Assembly (NCBI GenBank): GCA_029959865.1
Contig: JASCPE010000002.1
Coordinates: 248,001 to 312,000 of the forward strand
DNA length: 64,000 nt
Source of the DNA: Microbacteriaceae bacterium PS02070
GTDB lineage: Bacteria; Actinomycetota; Actinomycetes; Actinomycetales; Microbacteriaceae
Direction of reading: 5' to 3'
Shown here: positions 28,032 to 45,386 of the stretch, piece by piece
Numbering within the stretch: the first letter of the stretch is position 1
Layout of the letters: each line of letters opens with the position of its first letter
Program-made: the position numbers and the translations under genes
The notes under the pieces: generated by a model
Seen by the model: only the letters and a program-made list of their open reading frames with translations
Databases searched by the model: none
What the model was told of the DNA's origin: nothing

Positions 28032-29336
28032 GTGTCTATCGAAGCCCTGACGCTTGCGCCGGTGGCCAACGACCCCACGTTTGAGAACGTGTGGGATGAG
28101 TTGGTCTGGCGCGGCCTCATCCACGTGTCCACCGACCCGGAGGCGCTCCGCGCCCTGCTCGGAGGGGACTCGATCTCGTACTACGTGGGCTTCGACCCGA
28201 CCGCGCCGTCCCTGCACCTGGGTAACCTCGTCCAGCTGCTGACCGCCCGCCGGCTTCAGTTGGCGGGCCACCGCCCGTTGGGCCTCGTCGGCGGATCGAC
28301 CGGCCTCGTCGGCGACCCCGGTGGTCGTGACGCAGAGCGCATCCTCAATCCGAAGGAGCTCGTCGCCGACTGGGTCAGCAAGCTCCGTGCGCAGGTCGAG
28401 CGATTCCTGTCGTTCGAGGGCGAGAACGCGGCGTTGATCGTGAACAACCTGGACTGGACCGCCCCGATGTCGGCGTTGGATTTCCTGCGGGAGATCGGCA
28501 AGCACTTTCGGGTCGGCACGATGATCAAGAAGGACGCGGTCAGCGCCCGGCTGAATTCCGAGGCAGGAGTCAGCTACACCGAGTTCAGCTACCAGATCCT
28601 GCAGGCAATGGACTACCTGGAGCTCTTCCGCCAGTACGGGGCGAAGCTGCAGACCGGTGGGTCCGACCAGTGGGGCAACCTCACCAGCGGTGTCGACCTG
28701 ATCCACAAGGTCGAGGGAGCATCGGTCCACGCGTTCGGAACGCCACTCGTGACCAATTCCGACGGCACCAAGTTCGGTAAAAGTGCGGGTAATGCGATCT
28801 GGCTCGACCCGGAGATGTGCTCTCCCTACCGGATGTACCAGTTCTGGCTCTCGACGTCCGATGCCGATGTCATCGACAGGCTCAAGGTGTTCACCTTCCT
28901 GACGCGTGCTGAGATCGCCGAGTACGAGAGGCTCGTCGCTGAGGAGCCTTTCCGTCGTGCGGCGCAGAAGCGGCTGGCAGCGGAAGTCACCGGGACGGTG
29001 CACGGGGCCGACGCTGCCTCGGCGGTGATCGCGGCCTCGGAGGCGCTCTTCGGTCAGGGTGATCTGACGACTCTCGATGCGGGCACTCTCCGCTCCGCGT
29101 TGGATGAGCTACCGCATGCTGAGGTCACCGTCGGCACGCCGGTGGTGAACGCTCTTGTGGAGACCGGTCTTGTCGCGAGCTTGAGTGAGGCGCGCCGTGC
29201 TGTCGCCCAGGGTGGTGTGTCGATCGATGGCGAGCGCGTTGCCGATGATCAGGCCGTCGTCACGGGCTCTCTGCCCGGCGGGGTGTCCGTCCTCCGTCGC
29301 GGCAAGAAAACCCTCGCGGGTCTGTTCGTCGCGTAA
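28032..29336 (+). CDS. tyrS: Tyrosine-tRNA ligase
   Basis: 434 residues from GTG 28032, chosen by the -10 box; the upstream in-frame starts add 15 residues unlike TyrRS. The class I ATP motif is PSLHLGNLVQL (HIGH-like) and the KMSKS loop is KFGKS in SDGTKFGKSAG. Tyrosine recognition residues lie in YYVGFDPTAPS and SYQILQAMDYLEL, and GGSDQWGNL is diagnostic. The C-terminal S4 domain (about 365-434, LVETGLVASLSEARRAVAQGGVSI) binds the tRNA. A converging pdxH-like gene follows after 1 nt. Confidence 0.96.
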   Translation: MSIEALTLAPVANDPTFENVWDELVWRGLIHVSTDPEALRALLGGDSISYYVGFDPTAPSLHLGNLVQLLTARRLQLAGHRPLGLVGGSTGLVGDPGGRDAERILNPKELVADWVSKLRAQVERFLSFEGENAALIVNNLDWTAPMSALDFLREIGKHFRVGTMIKKDAVSARLNSEAGVSYTEFSYQILQAMDYLELFRQYGAKLQTGGSDQWGNLTSGVDLIHKVEGASVHAFGTPLVTNSDGTKFGKSAGNAIWLDPEMCSPYRMYQFWLSTSDADVIDRLKVFTFLTRAEIAEYERLVAEEPFRRAAQKRLAAEVTGTVHGADAASAVIAASEALFGQGDLTTLDAGTLRSALDELPHAEVTVGTPVVNALVETGLVASLSEARRAVAQGGVSIDGERVADDQAVVTGSLPGGVSVLRRGKKTLAGLFVA

Positions 29337-29337
29337 G

Positions 29338-30009
29338 TCACGGCCACAAGAGGGTACGGCTCCACTCGCCTGACTCGCTCTCGCGCGTGTACTGGAGCCG
29401 GATCTGCCCAGAGGTCGTCGTCGTTGCCCAGAACTCCACCGTGCGCGGCTGGAGGATCATCGCCTCCCAGTGAGGGGACGGTGCGTCCGGAGAATGTTCG
29501 ATGATGCGCTTCGCTTCCTCGAACGCCCGCACGTACTCCTCGCGGGAGGACAGCGGGGCGCTCTGCGTTCCCAGGAGCGCCGCGGCCCTCGAATGGGGTG
29601 GCCGGGCGAGGAAGTCCGCGGCCGAAGCATCGGGGCCCGCGGAGATGACCTCGCCCACGACGCGTACCTGACGCCCGAGGTCGCGCCACAGGAACGTGAG
29701 CGCCGCACGCGGGTTCTCGTGCAACTGTGCGTACTTCACCCCGTCGGTCCTGGTTGCGAACCACCAGCCGCGTCCGTTGACATCCTTCAGCGTGAGTGTG
29801 CGCGCGGTGACGTCGCCGTCAGCCGACGACGTCGCAAGTGTCGCCGCATGGGGGAGGGGGACTCTCCACTCCAGCGCGTCTTCGAGCCACGCAACGAATT
29901 GATCGATGGGGTCTGGCGACGCGGTGCCCGGCTCGAAGGGAGGCAGGTCTCCCGGGAAGACGGGTAGCGCCCGCAGTCGTGAGCGAAGGTCGCTGGTGTC
30001 CTGTCTCAT
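29338..30009 (-). CDS. pdxH: Pyridoxamine/pyridoxine 5'-phosphate oxidase
   Basis: 223 residues from ATG 30009, which follows TAGCGT by 7 nt (leaderless). It has the FMN-binding split-barrel fold: MTLATSSADGDVTARTLTLKDV-like start, GWWFATRTDGVKYAQLHENPRAALTFLW for FMN, and RQVRVVGEV. A PdxH-type dimerisation C-terminus is seen in PRTVEFWATTTTSG and the end RTLLWP. It would make pyridoxal phosphate, the cofactor of ArgD in this window. The C-terminus departs from the E. coli consensus, so a PdxH-like enzyme with another substrate cannot be excluded. Confidence 0.8.
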   Translation of the reverse strand: MRQDTSDLRSRLRALPVFPGDLPPFEPGTASPDPIDQFVAWLEDALEWRVPLPHAATLATSSADGDVTARTLTLKDVNGRGWWFATRTDGVKYAQLHENPRAALTFLWRDLGRQVRVVGEVISAGPDASAADFLARPPHSRAAALLGTQSAPLSSREEYVRAFEEAKRIIEHSPDAPSPHWEAMILQPRTVEFWATTTTSGQIRLQYTRESESGEWSRTLLWP

Positions 30010-30239
30010 GGGAACCACGCTATGTCTCAGGCCGCGACGGTACGACGATGCGCGTGAGCGCGTCCATCGGGCTGACGCACGCGTCTCTCGCACCAAGGGG
30101 CGCGTTCCCATGGAGACCCGCTGGCACGAGAAGGGTGCTCTGGCGGCCTGCAGCAACAAAAGAAAGCGCGCTGACCTGCACGAAAGCCGACGAGGGGCTC
30201 ACGCGAGAGCGGCGCGACACGCCCGGGATGCGGCTCAGT

Positions 30240-30268
30240 TTGCCGAGGGTGTGGGGCGCGCGTAATGT
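30240..30268 (+). promoter_or_regulatory. Upstream rRNA promoter candidate
   Basis: TTGCCG (30240-30245), 17-nt spacer, TAATGT (30263-30268). It would start transcription about 460 nt before the 16S gene. Weaker than the promoter at 30458. Confidence 0.4.
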
Positions 30269-30457
30269 ATATCGAGTTCGCCCCAAAGGGAAGAGCGGAG
30301 GGCCTCAGGCCCCGCCCCCTCAAGTAGCGGACAACCTCCCATCAAGAACAAACCAGTTACCTGGCGCGTTCACTACCTTCTGGGTTACGATGGGAAGTCC
30401 CCCGGGACGTCGTCAATTGACGTGCTCTGGACGATGAAAATCGGCCGGCGAGTCGCT

Positions 30458-30486
30458 TTGACAGACTGAACAAGAGGGGATAAGAT
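30458..30486 (+). promoter_or_regulatory. Main rRNA promoter
   Basis: A perfect -35 TTGACA (30458-30463), 17-nt spacer and -10 TAAGAT (30481-30486), about 245 nt before 16S. This is the best sigma-A type promoter in the window. Confidence 0.85.
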
Positions 30487-30541
30487 AGAGAAGTTGCCCT
30501 GAGAGCGGCGCCGAGAGGTAAAGCATCAGGAGCATCCGATC

Positions 30542-30605
30542 CTTGAGAACTCAACAGCGTGCACTTGTCAAATGCCAAATAACCTCGATTCAGCTTCGGC
30601 TGAAT
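30542..30605 (+). promoter_or_regulatory. boxA-like antitermination element and hairpin
   Basis: CTTGAGAACTCAACAG (30542-30557) resembles the actinobacterial boxA region, where Nus factors load to prevent termination in rRNA. A related copy, TTTGAGAACTACACAG, lies in the 16S-23S spacer at 32529. A 7-bp hairpin with a TTCG loop (30588-30605) follows. Confidence 0.6.
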
Positions 30606-30732
30606 GAGATTCCTTTGGATCAAAGTCCAACCTAACGGTTGGCAAACGGATAAGTCAGCAATGACATCCAACTTTGGTCAGATCAAACTCGCTGCTTCGA
30701 TCACATTCCTGATCGATCGCAGCAAAATTTCT

Positions 30733-35761
<5,029 letters not shown>

Positions 35762-35796
35762 ACACACCAATTTTTAGGTGCTTGCGTCCACTGAGT

Positions 35797-35821
35797 GGTT
35801 CTCGATGTACGGTCGAGAACC
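35797..35821 (+). other. Processing stem between 23S and 5S
   Basis: GGTTCTCGA (35797-35805) and TCGAGAACC (35813-35821) form a perfect 9-bp stem with a 7-nt loop in the spacer between 23S and 5S; a likely RNA processing signal. Confidence 0.6.
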
Positions 35822-35863
35822 GCATGACTACTGAAGTTATGCAGACTTGAAACATCAATAGTG

Positions 35864-35981
35864 TTTCGGCGGCCATAGCGAGAGGGAAACGCCCGGTTAC
35901 ATTCCGAACCCGGAAGCTAAGCCTCTCAGCGCCGATGGTACTGCAGGGGGGACCCTGTGGGAGAGTAGGACACCGCCGGAC
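35864..35981 (+). rRNA. rrf: 5S ribosomal RNA
   Basis: About 118 nt. The ends TTCGGCGG and CCGCCGGA pair. CCATAGCG, CCGAACCCGGAAGCTAAG and GTGGGAGAGTAGGACACCGCC are the usual 5S segments. It is followed after 10 nt by the operon terminator. Ends may be off by one or two bases. Confidence 0.96.
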
Positions 35982-35991
35982 TTCTTTCGAG

Positions 35992-36025
35992 AAAAGGCCA
36001 CCCAAAGCTGGGTGGCCTTTTCTTG
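35992..36025 (+). terminator. rRNA operon terminator
   Basis: AAAAGGCCACCC (35992-36003), 6-nt loop AAAGCT, GGGTGGCCTTTT (36010-36021), then CTTG. A strong intrinsic terminator ending the 16S-23S-5S transcript. Confidence 0.93.
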
Positions 36026-36053
36026 TTTACGGTCCAGAAGGGAAGAAGTCGCG

Positions 36054-37412
36054 ATGAGCGAACCGAACGACGAACGGGAGCGCCACGAGTCCGGCGACGG
36101 ATCGAGGCCACCGCGCCGATCGTCTTCAGCGTCTGGCCGAGACAACCGCGGGGCAAATGTCCCGCACGAGAGCGGAAAGCGTCGCGTCCCGCCACGCGGC
36201 CGCCGTGATTCCGACGCGCCACACGGCGACCGTCGTCGCGACACTGGCCGTGGTTCCGAGCGCCCCCGGGATGGTGAGCGTAAGTCGTACTCGGGTCGGG
36301 ATGGTGACCGTAAGCCGTACTCGGGTCGGGATGGTGACCGTAAGCCGTATTCCGGTCGGGATGGTGAGCGTAAGCCGTACTCCGGTCGGGATGGTGAGCG
36401 TAAGCCGTATTCCGGTCGGGATGGTGAGCGTAAGCCGTATTCCGGTCGGGATGGTGACCGTAAGCAGTACGGGTCGCGTGATGCGAGCCGGAGACCTTCG
36501 GATGGCCGCGGCCAGCGTCGGTTCGATGATCGCGACGGAAACGAGCGCCGGTCACGCCCGCCGCAGTCGGATGAGCGCCGTGTGCGTGGTCCGGAACTCC
36601 CGGACGAGATCACCGCGCGCGACCTCGCGCCGGCCGCTCGCAACGAGCTGAAGACCCTCAGCAAGGACAACGCGGAGTACGTCGCGCGCCACCTTGCCAT
36701 GGCGGCGCAGCTGATCGACGACGATCCTGCGCGCGCGCACGAGCACGCCCTGGCTGCCTCGCGCAGCGCGGGTCGTGTTGGTGTCGTGCGGGAAACAGTC
36801 GGAATCACCGCCTACGCGGTGGGAGACTTCGCTCTTGCCCTCCGCGAATTGCGTACCTTCCGACGCATCTCAGGCCGCGATGACCAGATCGCCTTGATGG
36901 TCGACAGTGAACGCGGCGTCGGACGCCCGGACCGCGCGCTGGAACTCGGTCGGAGTGTGGATCGCTCCACCCTGCCGACGCAGGCACGTGTCGACCTCGC
37001 TATCGCGATGTCGGGCGCTCAGCTCGATCTGGAGCAGCCCACTCGTGCGCTCAGCGAGCTCGACATCCCCGAACTCGACCCCGACCGCGCTTTCGCGTGG
37101 AGTCCGGCACTCTTCTTCGCACGCGCGGAGGTGCTTGATGCCCTCGGCCGGACCGCCGAGGCCGCGACCTGGCGCACGCGCGGGGACGTCGCCGCGGAAG
37201 CGCTGGACGAGGTCGTCGCAGATGCCGAAACCATCGTGGTCGAGGAGATCGAGCTCGCCGAAGCGGGACGGGCCGATGGGTCGGACTCCGCAGACGAAGA
37301 TGCACACGACGATGGGTCGGATCCCACCTCGGCGCCAATCGCTGAACCATCCGCTGATGCTGATGCTGATGCTGCGAGCATCCATGACTCGACGGAGCAC
37401 GAGAAGGACTGA
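36054..37412 (+). CDS. TPR-like protein with tandem-repeat N-terminus
   Basis: 452 residues from ATG 36054 (AAGGGAAG about 8 nt upstream). The N-terminal 180 residues are low-complexity and highly charged, dominated by Arg, Asp, Gly and Ser, with seven copies of a 10-residue unit of the type DGDRKPYSGR (about residues 73-142). The middle and C-terminal parts (from LAPAARNELKTLSKDNAEYVARHLAMAAQLI) form helical TPR-like pairs, as in Rv1691 of M. tuberculosis at the same place. An acidic tail follows. The N-terminus is probably disordered and may bind RNA or other polyanions, which is inference. Function unknown. Confidence 0.75.
   Translation: MSEPNDERERHESGDGSRPPRRSSSASGRDNRGANVPHESGKRRVPPRGRRDSDAPHGDRRRDTGRGSERPRDGERKSYSGRDGDRKPYSGRDGDRKPYSGRDGERKPYSGRDGERKPYSGRDGERKPYSGRDGDRKQYGSRDASRRPSDGRGQRRFDDRDGNERRSRPPQSDERRVRGPELPDEITARDLAPAARNELKTLSKDNAEYVARHLAMAAQLIDDDPARAHEHALAASRSAGRVGVVRETVGITAYAVGDFALALRELRTFRRISGRDDQIALMVDSERGVGRPDRALELGRSVDRSTLPTQARVDLAIAMSGAQLDLEQPTRALSELDIPELDPDRAFAWSPALFFARAEVLDALGRTAEAATWRTRGDVAAEALDEVVADAETIVVEEIELAEAGRADGSDSADEDAHDDGSDPTSAPIAEPSADADADAASIHDSTEHEKD
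36271..36480 (+). repeat. Seven tandem 30-bp repeats inside the TPR-like gene
   Basis: The unit begins ATGGTGA(G/C)CGTAAG and recurs at 36271, 36301, 36331, 36361, 36391, 36421 and 36451, always exactly 30 bp apart. Units differ by only one to three bases, except the last, which is more diverged. The reading frame is kept. The near identity at the DNA level points to recent expansion by slippage or unequal crossing-over, so copy number probably varies between strains. Confidence 0.95.
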
Positions 37413-37415
37413 TCG

Positions 37416-38447
37416 ATGGCGCTGCTCGGGCGAAAGAAGACACCCCTCACCGACGTTGACGTTGTCCTCGCGGACCTTGATGGCGTTGTCTACGCCGGTG
37501 CGCACGCGCTTCCACACGCCGTGGAGAGCCTCCTCGCGGCGGGACGGACGCGGCGGCTCGGCTACATCACCAATAATGCTTCCCGGACGGACGCCACGGT
37601 CGCAGCGCATCTCGTCGAGCTCGGCCTGATCGAGACGACCGCGCGTGACGTCGTGACGAGTCCGCAGGCGGCGATGCGCCTGCTTACGTCGCGGATCGCT
37701 CCCGGGTCCACGGTGCTCGTCATCGGCGGCGAAGGTCTCGTGGTCGAGGTCGAGCGTGCGGGATTCACCGTGACCCGCAGCGCCGAAGACTCTCCGTCCG
37801 CCGTCGTCCAGGGTTTCGCGCCCGAGGTGGGATGGGTCCACCTCGCTGAAGCCGCGTACGCTCTCGCAACGCCTGAGTCCGAGGGTGGTATCCCGTGGAT
37901 CGCCACCAACACCGACTGGACGATTCCGCAGGCGCGCGGCATTGCTCCGGGGAATGGGACCCTCGTCTCCGCCGTCCACGCCGCAACCCACCGTCTCGCC
38001 GACGTCGCAGGTAAGCCCGAACGGCCCATCTTCGATGAGGCCGTCGCGCGCTTCGACGCCGTGCATCCGCTGTTCATCGGCGATCGGCTCGATACCGACA
38101 TCCAGGGCGCGCAGGCAGCAGGCATTGAGTCAGCCCTCGTGCTGACCGGGATCGACCGTCCGAAGCATGTGCTTGCGGCGCCACTCAATGCGCGGCCCAC
38201 GTACATCCTCGGCGACTTACGCGAACTGGACGAGCCGTACCCCGAGATCCGTACCCGCGGCGACGTGACCACGGTGCGGGATGCGTCGGTGCGCGTCGCC
38301 GGCGCCGACCTTGTGATCGAGAGCGAAGGCCGCCGCCCTATCGATCTCGTTCGCGCCGCCGCCCACGCGATCTGGTCGACCGGCCGCGCGATCTACGGAT
38401 TTCGTGTTCCGGAACGGCTCTACGCCGATCCATTCCATCGTCCCTGA
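37416..38447 (+). CDS. HAD-IIA family phosphatase
   Basis: 343 residues, starting 3 nt after the previous stop. HAD motif I is ADLDGVVYAG (catalytic Asp pair), motif II is YITNNASRT, and motif IV is FIGDRLDTDIQGAQAAG; the C2-type cap lies between. This is the NagD/phosphoglycolate-phosphatase-like subgroup. The mycobacterial homologue at this place (Rv1692) is reported as a glycerol 3-phosphate phosphatase, so a lipid-recycling role is possible. The C-terminal 80 residues after LGDLRELDEPYPEI are an extra domain. Confidence 0.88.
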   Translation: MALLGRKKTPLTDVDVVLADLDGVVYAGAHALPHAVESLLAAGRTRRLGYITNNASRTDATVAAHLVELGLIETTARDVVTSPQAAMRLLTSRIAPGSTVLVIGGEGLVVEVERAGFTVTRSAEDSPSAVVQGFAPEVGWVHLAEAAYALATPESEGGIPWIATNTDWTIPQARGIAPGNGTLVSAVHAATHRLADVAGKPERPIFDEAVARFDAVHPLFIGDRLDTDIQGAQAAGIESALVLTGIDRPKHVLAAPLNARPTYILGDLRELDEPYPEIRTRGDVTTVRDASVRVAGADLVIESEGRRPIDLVRAAAHAIWSTGRAIYGFRVPERLYADPFHRP

Positions 38448-38459
38448 CGCTGCCGCGCG

Positions 38460-38471
38460 TAGCATGAGGGC
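38460..38471 (+). promoter_or_regulatory. Leaderless promoter -10
   Basis: TAGCAT (38460-38465) ends 6 nt before ATG 38472, the start of a 48-residue ORF leading into tlyA. There is no Shine-Dalgarno. Confidence 0.5.
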
Positions 38472-38618
38472 ATGGACTCGACGCCCGCGGTAGACCAGGA
38501 CATCCTGTCGCGCCTGGAGATCATCGAGCAGCAACCGCTCGCCGATCGTGCGGCCGCGTACGCCGCGTTGCACGACGATCTTGCGCGTCGCCTCGAGTCC
38601 GCAGATCGCTCGGAATGA
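38472..38618 (+). CDS. Small protein before tlyA
   Basis: 48 residues, ATG 38472 to TGA 38618, overlapping the tlyA ATG by ATGA. It reads MDSTPAVDQDILSRLEIIEQ, then PLADRAAAYAALHDDLARRLE. This is a helical, probably dimeric or coiled-coil peptide with no signal sequence. A small protein of similar size lies at the same place in mycobacteria (Rv1693), which argues that it is real. The -10 box 6 nt upstream makes it the first gene of the tlyA-nadK-recN unit. Function unknown. Confidence 0.75.
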   Translation: MDSTPAVDQDILSRLEIIEQQPLADRAAAYAALHDDLARRLESADRSE

Positions 38619-39424
38619 GTTTCCGACTCGACGCTGAGATCGCGCGGCGCGGCCTGGCGCGTTCGCGCTCGCATGCAGCCGCGCTCATCGCTGACGGCGC
38701 CGTCCATGTCGACGGGCGTCCCGTGACGAAGGCATCGGCCAAGGTCACCGACGATTCCGCGATCGAGATCACGGCGGCCGACCATTACGTCAGCCGAGGC
38801 GCGCACAAGCTCCTCGCCGCGCTCGACGCGTTCGATCTGTCTCCCACCGGACGACCCGGACTGGACCTCGGTGCCTCGACGGGCGGCTTCACTCAGGTTC
38901 TCCTCGAGCGTGGCGCGACGCAGGTCGTCGCACTCGACGTCGGTCATGATCAGCTCGCTGAATCACTACGTGCTGATCCCCGCGTGCGTGTTGTCGAGGG
39001 GTTCAACGTCCGAGACCTCACGCCAGACACTCTCGCAGGCGCGGCCGGGCACCCCCTTATTCCGGGGATCATTACGGGAGACCTCTCCTTCATATCGCTC
39101 AGCCTCATCCTGCCCGCGGTGGCCTCGGTCAGCGCGGACGCGGACATCATCCTCCTCGTCAAGCCACAATTCGAGGTGGGGCGGACCGGGATTCGAGAAG
39201 GAGTCGTGCGCGACCCCGCGAAGCGCGTTGACGCCGTATCGAACGTGCTCTGGTCCGCGTGGGACGCGGGGCTTGCAACGCACGGTCTCATCGCGTCACC
39301 GATCGCCGGCGGTCACGGCAACCGTGAGTACCTGCTGTGGCTGCGTGTGCGTGCACCGGGCAGTGACGCCGGCAATCCGTCACAATGGTTAGGCACCGTG
39401 GAAGAACTGGCCGGGAGCGCATGA
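38615..39424 (+). CDS. tlyA: TlyA-type rRNA 2'-O-methyltransferase
   Basis: 269 residues. An N-terminal S4 RNA-binding domain (RLDAEIARRGLARSRSHAAALI, VHVDGRPVTK) is joined to an FtsJ/RrmJ-like SAM methyltransferase domain with the SAM loop LDLGASTGGFTQVLLERGA. Tetrad residues lie in KPQFEVGR and near SPIAGGHGNREYLLWL. TlyA methylates 2'-O of C1409 in 16S and C1920 in 23S rRNA and makes ribosomes sensitive to capreomycin. It overlaps both neighbours by ATGA. Confidence 0.93.
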   Translation: MSFRLDAEIARRGLARSRSHAAALIADGAVHVDGRPVTKASAKVTDDSAIEITAADHYVSRGAHKLLAALDAFDLSPTGRPGLDLGASTGGFTQVLLERGATQVVALDVGHDQLAESLRADPRVRVVEGFNVRDLTPDTLAGAAGHPLIPGIITGDLSFISLSLILPAVASVSADADIILLVKPQFEVGRTGIREGVVRDPAKRVDAVSNVLWSAWDAGLATHGLIASPIAGGHGNREYLLWLRVRAPGSDAGNPSQWLGTVEELAGSA

Positions 39425-40361
39425 CTGAAACCACCCGCAACATCCTGGTCGTCGCGCATGCCCATCGGGAGGAAACGATCACGGCCGCGACGCGCGCCAT
39501 TCGTGCGCTCCGCGATGCCGGCATTCGGCCCGTCATGGCGGCGGAAGACCTCGCCGATCTCACCGGGTTGCTGGGGCCGGACGGTGACCTGGCGGTGCTG
39601 GACGTCGATATCCCCTCGTCGCAGATCGAACTCGCGATCGTCCTCGGTGGTGATGGCACGATCCTGCGCGCCGCCGAACTCGTGCGAGACACCACCGCGC
39701 CGGTGCTCGGCATCAACCTCGGTCACGTCGGCTTCCTCGCCGAGATCGAAGCTGACGACCTCGACGAGGCCGTCGCCCGCGTCATCGCCCGCGATTACGA
39801 GGTCGAAGAGCGCATGGCGCTCAGCGTGCGGGTCAAGAACACCGTCGGCGATGTCACGTTCGAGACATGGGCGCTGAACGAGGCCACCGTGGAGAAGGCA
39901 TCCCGCGAACGGATGCTCGAAGTCGTGATGGAGGTCGATGGGCGCCCGCTGTCCTCTTTCGGGTGCGACGGCGTGGTGATCTCCACACCGACCGGTTCGA
40001 CTGCCTACAGCTTCTCCGGAGGGGGGCCGGTCATCTGGCCCACCGTCGAAGCGATCGCGGTCGTTCCGCTGTCGGCGCACGCTCTGTTCTCGCGTCCACT
40101 TGTCGTCGACCCGGACGCCTCCGTGGCGATCGAGGTGCTCGCCCGGACCAACGGGACGGGCATCCTCTGGTGCGATGGGCGTCGATCGCACGATCTTCCT
40201 CCGGGCGCGCGGGTCGTCGTCCGACGCTCCAGCCGGCCCGTCCGTCTCGCACGGCTGCACCCCTCGGTATTCACGGACCGACTCGTTCGCAAGTTCCGGC
40301 TTCCCGTCGAGGGCTGGCGCGGACCGGCCGGACACCCGGAGACCGGTGCCCTGGGGGCCAT

Positions 40362-40365
<4 letters not shown>
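39421..40365 (+). CDS. nadK: NAD kinase
   Basis: 314 residues from ATG 39421, overlapping the tlyA stop. It phosphorylates NAD to NADP, needed for ArgC among others. The GGDGT motif is at 76-80 and its Asp is the catalytic base. The NE motif lies in ALNEATVEK, and the conserved TPTGSTAYSFSGGGP and DGR in WCDGRRSHDL follow. Order tlyA-nadK-recN is the actinobacterial standard. The last four bases overlap recN. Confidence 0.95.
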
Positions 40366-44380
<4,015 letters not shown>

Positions 44381-44381
44381 C

Positions 44382-45305
44382 ATGAACCTCGAACGTGCCG
44401 TCGATGTCTACCTGCGGCACATCACGATCGAACGCGGCCTTTCTGACCACACGTCCGCCGCGTACCGGCGAGACCTCGCCGGCTACGTCACGTGGCTGCA
44501 GGAGCGCGGCGTCGGGACTCCCGAGGAGATCACCGCGCCCCTCGTGCAGGAGTTCGCCACGGAACGCGCTCGCGCGGACCCACCACCGGCGGCCACGTCT
44601 CTCGCGCGGTTGCAGTCTTCGGTCCGCGGGTTTCATCGCTTCCTGACAGTGGAGGGCATCACCGCCGAGGATCCCACCGGGAAGCTGACGGCGCCGAAGG
44701 CCCCGCAGCGTCTTCCCAAAGCCCTCACCATCGATCAGGTCCTCGCGCTGCTGAACGCCGCCGGTCCCGAGCCAGGGGAGAGCGTCGAGGCCGACCCGTT
44801 GCGACTGCGCGATCGCGCGCTGCTGGAATTGCTCTATGCCACGGGAGCCCGGGTCTCCGAGGTCGTGAACCTCGACGTCGACGACCTCGCCCACGGTGAT
44901 GTCGTGCGCGTCCGCGGCAAGGGCTCCAAGGAACGCATCGTTCCGGTCGGGTCCTACGCGCGCGCCGCGGTCGACGCATACCTCGCGCGGGTGCGTCCGG
45001 CGCTCGCCGTCCGCGGAAGGGCCACCCCGCGGCTTTTCCTCGGTGCGCGCGGCTCGGCCCTGTCGCGCCAGAGCGCATGGCTCATCATCCAGCGCGCCGC
45101 GGACGACGCAGGACTGTCGGCGCACGTCTCCCCGCATACGCTGCGGCACTCCTTCGCGACGCATCTGCTGCAGGGTGGGGCCGACGTACGCGTCGTGCAG
45201 GAACTCCTCGGACATTCCTCCGTCGCGACGACACAGATCTACACCCACGTGACCGCGGATGCGTTGCGCGATGTGTACGTGACGTCGCACCCACGTGCAC
45301 GGTGA
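44382..45305 (+). CDS. xerD: Tyrosine recombinase XerD
   Basis: 307 residues. The N-terminal SAM-like core-binding domain ([22 protein letters not shown]) precedes the catalytic domain with Arg157 (ATGARVSEV), His252 and Arg255 ([12 protein letters not shown]), His278 ([12 protein letters not shown]) and nucleophile Tyr287. XerD resolves chromosome dimers at dif with XerC and FtsK. The place between a Nudix gene and parA-scpAB, conserved in actinobacteria, shows it is the housekeeping enzyme and not a phage integrase. It starts 1 nt after the Nudix stop. Confidence 0.93.
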   Translation: MNLERAVDVYLRHITIERGLSDHTSAAYRRDLAGYVTWLQERGVGTPEEITAPLVQEFATERARADPPPAATSLARLQSSVRGFHRFLTVEGITAEDPTGKLTAPKAPQRLPKALTIDQVLALLNAAGPEPGESVEADPLRLRDRALLELLYATGARVSEVVNLDVDDLAHGDVVRVRGKGSKERIVPVGSYARAAVDAYLARVRPALAVRGRATPRLFLGARGSALSRQSAWLIIQRAADDAGLSAHVSPHTLRHSFATHLLQGGADVRVVQELLGHSSVATTQIYTHVTADALRDVYVTSHPRAR

Positions 45306-45324
45306 CGCCTCCTTGCAGGCGTTT
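45305..45324 (+). terminator. Short stem-loop after xerD
   Basis: ACGCCT (45305-45310), 6-nt loop, AGGCGT (45317-45322), then TT. It starts at the last base of the xerD stop codon. A weak terminator at best. Confidence 0.4.
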
Positions 45325-45386
45325 CGTGAACCACATGGCCTGGCCTGTGCCAGAATCGAAGGCAGTTCACAAAGGTAGGAGTGTCA

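Larger units (their letters stand above)
30010..30732 (+). other. Leader region of the rRNA operon, no protein gene
   Basis: 723 nt with no convincing coding sequence; the short open frames here lack ribosome sites and family resemblance. The first 230 nt are GC-rich. From about 30340 the base composition falls toward that of the rRNA. The region holds two promoter candidates (30240-30268 and 30458-30486), a boxA-like element (30542-30557), and a hairpin with a TTCG loop (30588-30605, ATTCAGC/GCTGAAT). Confidence 0.8.

Noticed and set aside
36271..36480. Regular 30-bp repeats that might be taken for a CRISPR array
   Set aside because: There are no spacers; the units are contiguous, keep an open reading frame and encode a peptide repeat. 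No cas gene is near.
44382..45305. XerD as the integrase of a mobile element
   Set aside because: It sits in the conserved housekeeping order nudix-xerD-parA-scpAB, and no att repeats or phage genes are nearby.
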